A stretch of DNA of 64,000 nucleotides from Lentinus brumalis. Lineage: Eukaryota > Basidiomycota > Agaricomycetes > Polyporales > Polyporaceae. The notes below the pieces were generated by a model. That model searched no databases. It saw only the letters and a program-made list of their open reading frames with translations, and was not told the DNA's origin. This document shows, one piece after another, positions 32,906 through 43,593 of this stretch. The stretch's first letter is position 1. Every line of letters starts with the position of its first letter. The translations under genes were made by a program, and so were the position numbers. The DNA lies in NCBI GenBank assembly GCA_001792895.1, contig MARA01000021.1, positions 496,001-560,000 of the forward strand, given 5' to 3'.

Positions 32906-33561
32906 CTTCAGCGAGCTCTTCGGGGACGGGGAGGAGAAGGAGTAGTAGAGAAGGGTGGTAACGTTCTCATCTTTGTTAAATGTCGCGAGTCGGAGTGAGC
33001 TCAGAGCTGAGCTGAGCTTCGGACGGCCGACTGAGATAAGATAGACGCCGTAAACGACGGGCCGGTTAGTCCGTCGACAGGGTTCAAGAATCAACTTGGT
33101 CGTCGACTAGCGTCGACTCGACGACTCGACGAGTATTACTCGTGTGGTTATTCGTGGGTAGCGGCCTCATTCTCCGCGGTTTTTAGCCACTGACCTGTCG
33201 GCTTATGTCACTACAGGGCCGACTCGCTCATCAAGTTGAGTGCGACGTCTTTGTGGTTATATGGACGAGTTGGTTGAATGATCAGGCTACCGTTCAGCTC
33301 CCGGGGAGTCATGGCCGAGTCATGGACTTCTCTCCTCGTCGTCAGGAGACCTGCTCATCTCAAGCGTATGTTGAGCGGAAGGCCCGCCCAGGCGCTCGCG
33401 GTTAAGAACGGACCGAGGCGCCAACTGCATCTTGCTCTCCACCATGACGATCGCTGTCTGGCACAGCAGCAGCGAGGCATTTCACAGCACTACAGACTTC
33501 TAGGTATGTGGTCAATAGCCATGCAAAGAACACGATGTGAGCTGTGCTATTGGCAGGACAT
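32906..33561. other. Intergenic between YCII gene (-) and DNA polymerase (+)
   Basis: 656 bp of divergent promoter space. A cluster of GACTCGACGA-type repeats (33105-33135) forms short direct and inverted copies of GTCGACTAG / CGTCGACTCGACGACTCGACGAG. Nothing else recognised. Confidence 0.4.
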
Positions 33562-36222
33562 ATGCCTTTCAAGCGACCTGCCCAGGGGTCAGACTCTGAT
33601 GATTCCTCGCCGTCCAAAGCGCCGCCAGCAAAGCAACAGAAATCCTCAATGCAGAAAGCGCTACCCGACATAAATGTCTACATCGTTCAGGCGAAGCTTG
33701 ATGTCGGCGCCATCGCAGAACTATTCGAGTTGGCCGAGTGTCATACCAAAGGCGTTTGCAGGAACGCTATGGACGCAGACGTTATCATCACCGCCATAGG
33801 CATGCGTCGCCGTCTCGAGCGGCACATCCCTTGGGACATCTCGGTGAGTTCCTCCACCGGCTCCTCGTATGATCACCTGCTATTGTACCAGAGCGAGCCC
33901 GGCTCCACAACGAGGAACATGCCGTGCGTGCTTCGGCGAGACATGAAGATGGATGGACTAAGCTCTTTGACGTGCCCACTCCGTCTACCAATTTCCGAGT
34001 CGCATATACACCCTGACCTCTGTCTTGATCATCGACTATTACCCGTTATGTCCTGAGTCGCTGCTCGTGATCTCGTGATTTGCGGGTTTTGTTGGAGCGG
34101 CAGAAGTACGGGCGGTTCTTAGCCCCTGCATATGTGGTTTATCTTCATATTCGGAAGCTCTACTTCCCACTCAGGACGCTGCGTGGTGATGAAAGTTCAG
34201 GGTCTCTGCACGGAATTGATTTCCCTGTTCCACATGTGGATGCGTCTACTCACCTTCCATCCAGGAAACCAAGGCAGTGGTCACCCCCGCGTGGCTCCGC
34301 GACTCTGTCGACCACGGAAGAGCGCTACCATGTGGTGACTACGTCGCAATCCAGGACTTGCTCGAAACGACAGTCGAGCATTGCCCAGACTGCAACTGCA
34401 AGCCATGCGGGTGCTCTGACGGCGATTCCGATGCCGCCACTCCGCGCTTCGAAGCCAAGCAGCTACCGTCCCCGCTCTCGTCTCCATCCACCTCCGTCAA
34501 GCAAAGAGCCATGTCCACCAGCGCGAAGAAGGAAGCGAAGAAGCCAGTGGTGCTACAGCCAGTGCCGGAGCACTTGCTCCCGCCGGATCCTCCGATTCCG
34601 ACAAATCTGGCGAAGCTCGACTACATGTCGCGGTATGCATGCCAGAGGGCGTCGCCGCTCGTCTGTCCGAACCAGGCGCTTGTGCGGGAACTGGACATCA
34701 TCCGCCGTAGTCGAGATCTGGAGGGTGAGGCGCGCGCGTTGAGTTACGAAAGAGCTGCCTCCATCATAAAGGGTGCGCGTTCTGACCCGGGGTTCGAGGA
34801 CCGTCGCTGACTCCACGGCATGTGCAGCGTACCCGCGCGAGATCCGTTCGCTCAAGCAGGTCGAGAAACTTCCCTTCATCGGAGTGAAGATCACCGGCTT
34901 GGTGCGCTGCATCCCAAGATTCCAAACGCTACGGTTCATCTCACATGTTCTGAACGTAGATCGAAGAGTTCCTCGACACAGGCAAAATAACAGAAGCCCG
35001 TGCGTCCCCCTTCTACCGCCGCGCATCCCACTGATACAAGTGTCTATGCAACGCAGAAACGATCAATTCCTCGGAGCGTTTCCAGACTCTCTCTCTCTTC
35101 AGCTCGATATACGGCATCGGCCCCTCGACTGCCATACGCCTCTACGACCTCGGGCTGCGCACTCTGAACGACCTTGAGGTGTACTACGGCGTCGAGCCGG
35201 CGGACGTCGCGCAGCAGTCCCAGATCGTCGAAGTCGAGGAGAAGCCGCGCAAGCCTGCGTGGCAGCGCGGGCAGCACAAGGGCGACGAAGGCCTGGGCGA
35301 TAGTTGGACCAGGGTCGCGCTGGGGCTGAGGGAGGACCTGGCGAAGAAGTACGTTCGCATGTGCTCGTGCACGAATGATACTGATGTTTGCGTCAGGATA
35401 CCCCGTGCGGAAGTCGAAGAGATGGGTCGCGTTGTGATGCGCGAGCTTGAGGAGCTCGAGCCGGGCTGCGTCTCCACGATCGTCGGCGGGTACGTGTTGC
35501 ATCGTACTATGCGGCGGGTGGCACTCATCGACTTGGCGCAGGTACCGGCGAGGCAAATCGGAGAGCAACGACGTCGATATCGTCTTCACCCACCCGGATC
35601 CCTCCAAGGTCAAAGGCCTCTGCAAGCGCCTCGTCCGCAAGCTGCACGAGCGCGGCATGGTCACGCACGTCATGCGTACGTCGCAGTTTCCTCGTCCCCC
35701 GGGCTTGCTGAAACGTTGGGGGTCTGGCAGATCTCTCGAGTTTCCATGCTCACAACGCGTTGCGGACGCACCACTGGGACTCGCTCGAGAAGGCGCTGAC
35801 GGTGTTCATCATGCCGCCGTCGTCCCCGTTCCACACCGGCGTTCGGAGGAGGCTGGATCTGATCTTCGCTGTCCCAGATGTGTACTGGACTGCGGTCATC
35901 GGCTGGTGAGTTTCTAATGTTCTCGTGCGACACCAACGGCCTCATGGCGACTAGGACGGGCTCGATCATGTTTCAGCGCGACATCCGTCAGTGGGCGAAG
36001 GACAAGCACGGGATGAAGTTTGACAGCTCTGGGATGTGAGTCTTACCTTCGGCCTTCGGAGTTCCCGTCTGCTGTCAAACTTCGTTGACATGTGCTCACG
36101 GCTCCCTCTGCAGCACTCGGCGATACGACTCAAAGGAGTTCTTCCCAAGGACGGAGAAGGAGGTTTTTGACCTCCTCGGCCTAGAGTGGGTGGAGCCTAA
36201 GTGGCGGAACGCGGACTTGTAG
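33562..36222 (+). CDS. POL4: DNA polymerase family X (Pol mu/TdT-like, fungal Pol4)
   Basis: Gap-filling polymerase of non-homologous end joining and base-excision repair. The start MPFKRPAQGSDSDDSS carries a basic-acidic N-terminus. A BRCT domain follows (INVYIVQAKLDVGAIAELF ... VVTPAWLRDSV). A Cys-rich linker (HCPDCNCKPCGC) and the polymerase 8-kDa region come next, with SLKQVEKLPFIG and a second helix-hairpin-helix, GIGPSTAIRLYDLGL. The palm holds GGYRRGKSESNDVDIVFTHP (two catalytic Asp) and RRRLDLIFAVP (third Asp). TGSIMFQRDIRQWAKDKHG and a C-terminal LGLEWVEPKWRNADL follow, stop 36220-36222. TGS followed by FQR resembles Pol mu/TdT/Pol4 more than Pol lambda (TGSxxFNR). All catalytic residues are present. 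Introns interrupt it about ten times; the exons between 33.85 and 34.26 kb are uncertain. Confidence 0.92.
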
Positions 36223-37400
36223 CACGAGAACTGACTTATACACGGTGGTCTGTATCTCATGGACTTCTGTAGTATTCCCTACTTTGTATCTGTAGTATGT
36301 GTACGATGTATATATCTCGCGTCTGCTGACCTGTCCGGACTGTATCGACGCGACTTCGAGGTGCTGCCAGCACTCACGCTCAGCCTCAGCGTCACGGAAG
36401 GGAAGAACCTGCTGCAGGTGCGTGTTCTCCCCATCTCATGCTTACAATTACTCGTTCACTCCCGCAGACCCACAGTGATCTTCGCGATAATCCTTCTACA
36501 TACTCGCCGTTGACAGGAGCGTCCACTCGTGTCTGCTGACCTTGCCTTGGTCGTACGGCACGGCGACGCGCTATAAGTAACGCAACGTCGCCACTGAGCG
36601 TTCCTCAATGGAGTCCCTCTCCTCTTCGCCGAGGTCGGGCGGAGGTACCCCAGAAACAAGATGACTTGATGATTGGTACGTCCCTTGTACACTCGATCTC
36701 GCTGGGAAGTACGCTCACCACGCGCGCGGGGCCAGTTTTCACCTGCTCGACGTAGTATGAAGTGCTGCGGGTAGCCGTGGTTCATATACGCACGACCGCG
36801 GTGAGGGGCATCCGGGTACCGGGTGCGTGAACTTTAAGGGCGGACAGGCATCTCAAATTGCAGGACACGACGGGCCGTCGTCATCTCCTCGACCATCGTA
36901 TGTCACTCGATGCTGGCAATCTTGGTGACTACTGGGTCGCCTGTGAAAAGCTTTTACAGCATTGCCGTGTCACGGCGGGCTTTAGGGCGAGCCGCCCTGT
37001 GCCGTGTGCGGACAGCACTTGTCACCTGGTAACCTGGAACGTCGTTACACCACAATGTCTCTACCATACTAAGTAAGTGTTTAGCTGTAGTACTGTAGGC
37101 GTGCTGGTTGATATCCCTTTGGGTTCGAAGGATGCGGATATCTGCGCTCTGTAGTTCTAACTTCTACATCCTCGTCGACCTTCTGAAGACACCTCATTAT
37201 GCACTTTACCTCTTGAAATGCCATATCCGGACTCATTCGCGTTCTGTGAATCATACAGGAGGATGTGGCGCGTGGATTCTTCAAGCCGCTCTGAAGTCGA
37301 TGTCAAAATAGGCAGTGCATACTCGAAAGCGTATTGAATCACGTATGAGCAGACATACGTCGCCCGCTGTCACCCCTTGCGTCCTGGAAACACTGTACGC
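36223..37400. other. Intergenic, possible orphan promoter
   Basis: No gene called. A TATA-like GCTATAAGTAAC at 36570-36581 precedes TTCCTCAATGGAGTCCCTC (36601-36619). This resembles the TATATAAG ... TTCTTCAATGGACTCCC arrangement at 44138-44187, but the frame closes after about 19 codons. Confidence 0.3.
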
Positions 37401-39626
37401 TCAGGATCTGTGCACAGTAGCTATCTGAATCTGGATCCTAACCACGGTGCTATCCGGGCCCGCTGCTAGCACACTCGACGTGTGGTCGGCAGCAATGTGG
37501 GCCCGCTCCTCCTGCGCTATAATGGTTGTGTAGTTGCGGGAAGACCAGTCTTCGTACCAGCCGACTGGATCAGTCATGAGCGCTGTGTGCAGGCTTGCGA
37601 GTGAGTAGGGCTGCAGGTCACTCACATCGAACATGCTCGACTCGACCCCAAGCATCCCACCGAGACCGAGCTCCAGATGCACGGGAGGCGATGGCATGGT
37701 GGAGATGTGACCCAGGGAGACCTCGTCGAACGATATGACCAGGTCGTCTCGGAAACGCTGTCGTGCATTCAAGGTGGCAAGAAGCGAGTTGGAGTAGACT
37801 GTCAAGGTAATAAGTGGCTTATCAGGAAATATTAAGACTTAGTGGCGAGACAGACTTACGCCGACCCATGAGTAAGAAGAAACTCATGTAGACGAAGGAT
37901 CCGGGGCGAGCGAGATAGGTAATCAGAGAGACACATGCGCAGGTGCTTAACGTCCGGATAAGTACGCGCAGAGAGTGTGCCGACGATGCGAAAAGTCCTC
38001 ACCTGGTTACAAGGCCGGTATTGATTGTAAACGCCATCTGGCGGACAGATAGTGAACATCCGCATCTCCAGAGAAAGTCGCAAGAGATCATGACGTACAA
38101 GCTTGTTCACAAGTCGGTCCGACCTGCATGAAGGGCGAACTCGTCAGCCTCGAGTCTGCTCAGGCCATGAATTCCCAGCTACCTTTCATATCCAGTCTTC
38201 GAACGTTGAAGGATCGTGCACAAGATCGCGGCTATGGTCACATCCGTCAATGCGGCCGAAACGTTCATGGCCAAGGACAGGCCCTGTCAGATACTCGCCG
38301 TCAGACATGTCATCTACATGTACTCAGGATGCGGACTTGCGACAAGCTCTCACCTTGTGTCTCGCTAATTCGGGGAATGTCTTGTAGAAGACACTATCTG
38401 ACATGAGTCTACGACCACGCTGAGAGGAGAGCATCGTACGCTTTCACGGCATATGCTGACCTCGACAGTGGTTAGACCGATGGGAAGGAGGCTGAACGAG
38501 TCACGCACCGACAGACACGCCTGAATTGTCGAGCGTTGCCTTAGAGATGAGCGAACAAAATGATTCGTATGACAACAGAGGTACAAAACTCACGTACAAA
38601 ATTCTGTGACAGTTAGAGCAATCTGCAACGCGATGGCTAAGCAACGTAACCCGATGGGTGACCCAAGCGTAAGACGTACCACGGGAAGGACGACAAATTT
38701 GTTGGTGCTCACTGAAACAAAGTTTCTGCAATTGAGTCCCTCCCGGGCGACAGTGATATATGGACGTCCGACTCACGTCGATGAATTCGCATGGCGAAGA
38801 AGCTAAGGTAATCCTAGTAAGCTCTCAAGCCAAGTGACGCTGACACACGGTACTTACCTTTGCACGATGAGAGCGGTCACGGCCTACAAGCGGTATCTCA
38901 GCAGACGCCATATCGCTGCCGCAACTCGAGTAGCAGGAACAAACCTCCATGATCACCATAATCACTAGGGCCCTGCGCCGAGCCCGCAGTTGATTCACGG
39001 GTTTATCAGCAAGCGTTACAATTGGTGCGCACTTTATGATGCGATTCAATGCATCTTCGTTGGCGTAATCAGTCACAAGGTACGTGTAGACTGAACCCTT
39101 GGAAGTCAGTTCTGGAGCGATGCGCTTTCAGGATGACTCACTTGTGTATGTTATGACGCCCTGAGCGTGCCTCGATGAGCGGGACCGCACGGCGAAATGT
39201 AGTCCAGGATACTTACTTGATGCATTGTCTCCATTACGAAAACGGTCGCCACCTGCACAAGGCGAGGTAAGCGTGCGATCGCCCAGTTCAGAAAAATTGG
39301 CACGGACCAGGGCTTTCAGGTGGAGCTCATCGCACTGATAGCGAATGTAGTAGTTGAACATCTGCGTGAGAGAAACTAGAAGGCATGGGCGACTCGACTC
39401 GCGGTGCACGGACGAACAAGCTCACCACCCCAAAGCCTGAAACGGTGAACAAGATACACGTTTTAGTATCACTTTGACACCCATTCAATGAACAAGCGGT
39501 GTACTGACGCGGCTGAAAGCAGCACTCCGATGAGTAGCCAACCCATCCTGGTATCCCCACAAGTAAGCTGCGGGCCTTACTGGTGGAACAGCATAGACTT
39601 CCGTACGTGTCGTCCAGTGAAAGCAT
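37401..39626 (-). CDS. DUF6534-type multi-pass membrane protein, many small exons
   Basis: This Agaricomycete family has about seven TM helices and no known function. The start is ATG 39626 with MLSLDD; exon 1 is only 20 nt (39607-39626). It splices to TMGWLLIGVLLSAA, then an 11-nt micro-exon (39426-39436) giving LWG, then VSLTQMFNYYIRYQCDELHLKALV. After an intron comes VATVFVMETMHQ, and later SVYTYLVTDYANEDALNR. The later TM part includes NTGLVTR and a segment ending FLLMG. The signature NSLLATLNARQRFRD then leads into a soluble C-terminal tail ending VHRS at 37401. The N-terminal G-x-LLIG and the NSLLATLNAR tail are diagnostic from family knowledge. The middle exons (38.1-38.9 kb) were not fully resolved, so the gene could carry damage there. 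Confidence 0.78.
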
Positions 39627-40159
39627 ATCGATTTTCTGCAGTGAGTGAGAGCCCGGGAGGATGAGTGCGAAGTCTTGCTCTCTACCGCGGAGGGCTCAAT
39701 TTGTATGTCGTCCGTGAGCCACACAAATCATTGGAGCACCCTCCCCGCGATCCTGAAACCAGTGCCGCGGGACCACGCTCGAAGGTCGCATTGATGTCCT
39801 GCACAGGCTCAATGGGAAGAGGGGACAGGCGGTGATGGTGAGTCCCATCGATAGCTGTGCGACGGACGCATTCAGCACGGAATGATTGAGAGTAAAGCAG
39901 AGAAGCAGGGTGCCAGTGTCGTGTCAGGCCTGGCACGCGTAGTTTGAGTTCAAATCAGGACACGGGTGCCCACTGGGTGCCCTTCGGAAGAGGGGACAAA
40001 ATTAGCACACGAAGGTCGTCAGAGGGCCATCGTTTGAACTGACGCTCCGGAGAATTGTACAGCATGTGTGCCTTGGACGGCTGCAGTCGCGCTGACTATG
40101 CTATTAGTTCGCGTTATCATCTGGAGGAACGTGGCACGAACATAGGGGAAGGCTGTACG
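39627..40159. other. Spacer between DUF6534 gene and degenerate copy
   Basis: No gene. A short direct repeat GGGTGCCCACTGGGTGCCC lies at 39964-39982. Confidence 0.3.
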
Positions 40160-40690
40160 ATGTATCAAAGTCTGGTTCAGCGCCCGGTGTCCTATGCAGC
40201 GTCCGGGTACACCACGCCCCCGGTGTCGCCGCCCATCCAGTCTTCGTAACAGCGTCAGTACTGAGTATTGCGTCAGGTGGTAGCGGAATGCTCACGTCCA
40301 ACATCGATGCGGTACGGCGCAATACGGCGCTGAACTCCAGATGCAGATTCACAGGACGTGACGGCAGGCGCTCCCTTGCATTTAAGCTCGCGGGGAGAGA
40401 GTTGCAGTGGACTACCGAGCATTTGCGTAAAAGCCAACTAAGGTGTTGGAGCGAGGAAGAGAGACGTACCGCCACCCATGAGCAGGAAGGGACACATGTA
40501 GACAACATTGTCGGAAAGTCGCGGTGAGAGAAATGTGATGGGGGAGAGGCATGTGCAAGTACCAGTCGTCGTGAGTCAGTATGGACCGAGGTGCCGCTGC
40601 AATACAGGGAAGGTCTTCCCTCACTTGGTGAGGAGGTCGGTGTTGACCGTGTAGGCCATCTGACGATCAGACAGAGTGTACGCAATGATA
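40160..40690 (-). pseudogene. Degenerate C-terminal half of a second DUF6534 gene
   Basis: MAYTVNTDLLTK (near 40650) and CNSLPASLNARERL (near 40400) match the last TM block and the NSLLATLNAR signature of the neighbouring gene. SMLDVS (near 40290) parallels its SMFDVS. The N-terminal TM exons are not visible between 40.7 and 41.09 kb. The tail after SMLDVS is out of step: the equivalent of the neighbour's WYEDW appears in another frame as CYEDWMGG near 40230. Probably a truncated tandem duplicate. Confidence 0.6.
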
Positions 40691-41098
40691 AGTTCGGACG
40701 GCTACCCTCTGGATCAGAGCCTATTGAAGGTGGCCGTCATCGATTGCTTTGCAGAAGATCAGTGTATAGTAAGCGGAAAGGAGGCAAGGAGGCACGTACC
40801 AGAATAGCGTTACCTCCGGGAACACGCAGTAGAGGCGGGGTGCCGTACGAGCAGACTTGCGACATCTGTAATGAGCGCCGAGAGATCGCGGTATGCGGAG
40901 GAATCGAAGCACGCAGGGGTCAAAAGTGGACACCTACTACAATATGGCACTGGACAAGCACCCGACCCACCAGCCCTCGCTGTCGCACAAAGAGCAGAAT
41001 CGGGAGCTACGACGCGCATACATTACCCAATGCACGATTACCAGAATAGCATATGGTACTTTCCTCTACTCCCCCACCTCTATCCGAGCCCCTACAGG

Positions 41099-42616
41099 TC
41101 ATGACCATCGCCCCATGAGCTTCATCAGCCTCTCGCGCATCGTCTTGACCTCGGCCTCTGGGGGATTCCGCGCCTCCTCCTCCCGCCTCCTCGCCTCCTC
41201 CGCCTCCTCGGCACGCTTCGCAGCGTCGGGCATGGGTGCGCGTGCATGTTCCCGCGCCAGAGCGAGGATCTTCTGCTTCCGCGACAGTCGGGGCGTCGCC
41301 GGGCCCGACCGCGAAACGGGAGCCTCATCGTATGCCAGTGGTTCGCTCGACGCATGTGGCTCGCTCGACGCAGGTGGCTCGCTCGACGCAGGTGGCTCGC
41401 TCGACGCAGGTGGCTCGCTCGACGCATGTGGCTCCGAGACGGGCGCAACGTCTTCGTGCTGCGACTGTGCGCGAGGCGATAGCTCCGCTTCCGGCTGGGG
41501 CACGGTATGTGGCTCCGACTCTGGCTGCGTCGCGTCCGCCTCTGCTGACTCGACACGCGCGGCCTCCTGTGCGACGAAGGTTTCCGCTTCGTGCGCATCT
41601 ATGGCCACGTCGGTAGCTTCGGTGGGCTGAGTTTGCTGCCACCTTGCCTGTCGTCGCGCGGTGTCCTTCTGCGCGAGTTCGTTCCACACGCTGAGGACCC
41701 CCGCCATCTCTTTCGAGATGGGCCTGTCGTCGCTGCTTGTGGGCTGATAGAAGCCGCCCCACTTGGCGAACGCAGTGCCGAAGCGCAGGTGTCGCCCCCT
41801 AGGAGTGTAAACATTCGGGTACCAGTGATCCTTCTCTGTGGCGCGAGCGTTATACAATGATCAGCCAACGGTCAGTTCGAAGGTCCACGCACTGGTACGC
41901 TGGACGACGAGTTCGACGACGCGTGTCGGCCTCTTCTCCGGCCCGTCGGTGGGCGGCAGCACGGGGATGGTCGCGCCATACAGCCCTGAGCCGTCGAGGG
42001 TCCAATCGCGCTCTTGTGGCTGCAGCAGGCCCTGGAGGTCCGCGAGGCCAATACCGCCTGGCCGCTCGCGGGTGACGGGGACCTCGACTTTGACGTTCGT
42101 GCCCTTCTCCGGGATCTGGTCCAGTGATGCGTCGTCGGCAAACTCGATCAGGAAGAAGCCCTGGTACAAGGAAGACACGTCTCCGTCCTGCGAAACTGTT
42201 AGCACAACGATAGTGCACGATGTTCGTAGACTCCCTCGCGCATGTAGTGCAGGTCCAACGAACTAAGCAGTAGCACCAACACTCACCCGAGCCAAGCGGA
42301 ACTCCCGCACAGTTCCAAACCGCTTCTCCACCCCTCTCAGCATCGCGTAGAACTCGGCCATGTTCGCGATGGGGTCCCAAGAGCGCACGTAGACACTCTT
42401 CGTCGGCCTGTCAGGGACGTCTCTCCTGGCTGCAAAGGGCTTGCTCGACCGTGAGTCGCGTGGAAACCTGTTGGTCCGCGTGTCCTGTGGGACATCGTCG
42501 GGCGGCGGGGTCGAAGATGAGGACTGCACGGCTTCTGTGACGAGCGAGCGTAGGCCACGTCCAGAGAGCGCAATCGAGCGCACTGACCGCGCGGATGCCA
42601 GCACTGTTGCCGACAT
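41099..42616 (-). CDS. Probable mitochondrial protein with RRM-like region and ASSEP repeats
   Basis: Three exons. Exon 1 from ATG 42616 begins MSATVLASARSVRSIALSGRGLRSL, an Arg/Ser-rich, acid-poor start typical of a mitochondrial presequence (inference). It continues with SVYVRSWDPIANMAEFYAML and FGTVREFRLAR, and joins through GTGAGT to DGDVSSLYQGFFLIEFADD, a beta-alpha-beta-beta pattern reminiscent of an RRM fold. Exon 2 ends in LVVQRT and joins (donor GTGCGT) to KKDHWYPNVYTPRGRHLRFG and KWGGFYQP. The C-terminal half is low complexity: an acidic Glu/Ala/Pro region, five hexapeptide repeats of ASSEP(P/H), and a terminal Lys/Arg/Glu-rich helix (RKQKILALAREHARA ... RRREEEARN). No enzyme motif is seen; the function is unknown. 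It shares a 317-bp promoter region with the gene at 42934. Confidence 0.75.
41340..41429. repeat. Five 18-bp tandem repeats inside the coding region
   Basis: Unit GG(C/T)TCGCTCGACGCA(G/T)GT repeats at 41340, 41358, 41376, 41394 and 41412. The three middle units are identical, while the outer two carry CATGT instead of CAGGT. Read on the minus strand they encode (H/P)ASSEP five times. Copy number is likely to vary between strains. Confidence 0.95.
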
Positions 42617-42933
42617 GCTCGAGACCGTCCCAGAGCGATGAGAAAGAAAAGAGAGGCCTTGCAGAACACGGAACAAGTCCGAGAATGAGGACGAGTCTGA
42701 CAGCGAAAGTCAAAACCTGGGCGCTACAGAGCAGTCAATAGTTCAGCGGCAAACTGAGTCAGTTCGGTATTTCAGTATTCAGTTCAGCTTGCACTTGCAC
42801 TTGGTTCACTTCTCGTGGAAAGGCCTCTCGCGCAGAGTGCTAGCTTTCAGCATTTCTCATTCAGACCACATTCGTGTTTCGCAATCGCTGCATACTGCCA
42901 GGGAATATTGCCTTCTTGCATGGAGCCCACAGC
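42617..42933. promoter_or_regulatory. Divergent promoter region
   Basis: 317 bp between start codons 42616 (-) and 42934 (+). It contains the repeated CAGTTC(A/G)G motif (42755-42786, with GTATTTCAGTATTCAGTTCAG) and no clear TATA box. Both neighbours look mitochondrial, which would fit co-expression (inference). Confidence 0.45.
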
Positions 42934-43593
42934 ATGACCTCGTCGACAAACTCCAAATTTGCGCCGTACAGGCAAGCTCTCGCGGCCATCTCTCAGCGAA
43001 CGCGCACACCTCTTCCATCCCTGATCGTCTCCTTCGCCATCCTCCACGAAGTGACGGCAGTAGTACCCGTCGCAGGGTTCTTCTTCGGTGCGCGAGCACT
43101 AGGCGTAGGGGAGGGCATCGTGGGGGCACTCGCACCCCGGCCTGGAGACGATGTCACTACCGAAGGGTTCACTGCACACTTCCGGGACAGCTGGGTGGGA
43201 GAGAGGTTCAGGGAGTGGATGGTCGAGGGCGAGGCTCGAGCAGAGCGTATGGGCAGACGGTACGGTTGGTTCGGATTTGAGAAGGGGAGCAAGCTGGAGG
43301 TGCTGTCGCCCGAGCAGCTGTCGACCCACGCACCGGAGTCAGTCCTAGTGTCGGGCAGGATTGCTGGGGATGTCGCGAATGTCGTCGTTGCATACGCACT
43401 CACAAAGGTGCGCATTCCCATGAATGTTCAGTTCTTGTCTCTGTGGGAACAAGCAGCTCACCGATGCTCGTCTGTACGTCAGGCTCTGCTGCCCGTCCGG
43501 ATCGGCCTCTCGCTGTACCTCTCGCCCGCATTCTCCAGGACGTTCGTACAGCCCATGAGTTCTGTGCTCACGCGTATAGCTCGACGTAAATGA
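42934..43593 (+). CDS. Small membrane protein, Fmp10-like, probably mitochondrial
   Basis: Two exons, 42934-43407 and 43483-43593. The 75-nt intron starts GTGCGC and ends GTCAG. Joining gives YALTKALLPVRIGLSLYLSPAFS, a clean second hydrophobic segment, whereas reading through the intron breaks it. The protein is about 194 residues. It has a polar start with basic residues, then PSLIVSFAILHEVTAVVPVAGFFF (first membrane segment), a soluble middle (HFRDSWVGERFREWMVEG, YGWFGFEKGS), the C-terminal membrane segment, and a basic end (RIARRK). Both the layout and the 'LPSLxxSFxxLHExTA' motif resemble fungal mitochondrial inner-membrane proteins of the Fmp10 type, from memory. The name is tentative; the gene model is good. 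Confidence 0.75.
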   Translation: MTSSTNSKFAPYRQALAAISQRTRTPLPSLIVSFAILHEVTAVVPVAGFFFGARALGVGEGIVGALAPRPGDDVTTEGFTAHFRDSWVGERFREWMVEGEARAERMGRRYGWFGFEKGSKLEVLSPEQLSTHAPESVLVSGRIAGDVANVVVAYALTKVRIPMNVQFLSLWEQAAHRCSSVRQALLPVRIGLSLYLSPAFSRTFVQPMSSVLTRIARRK

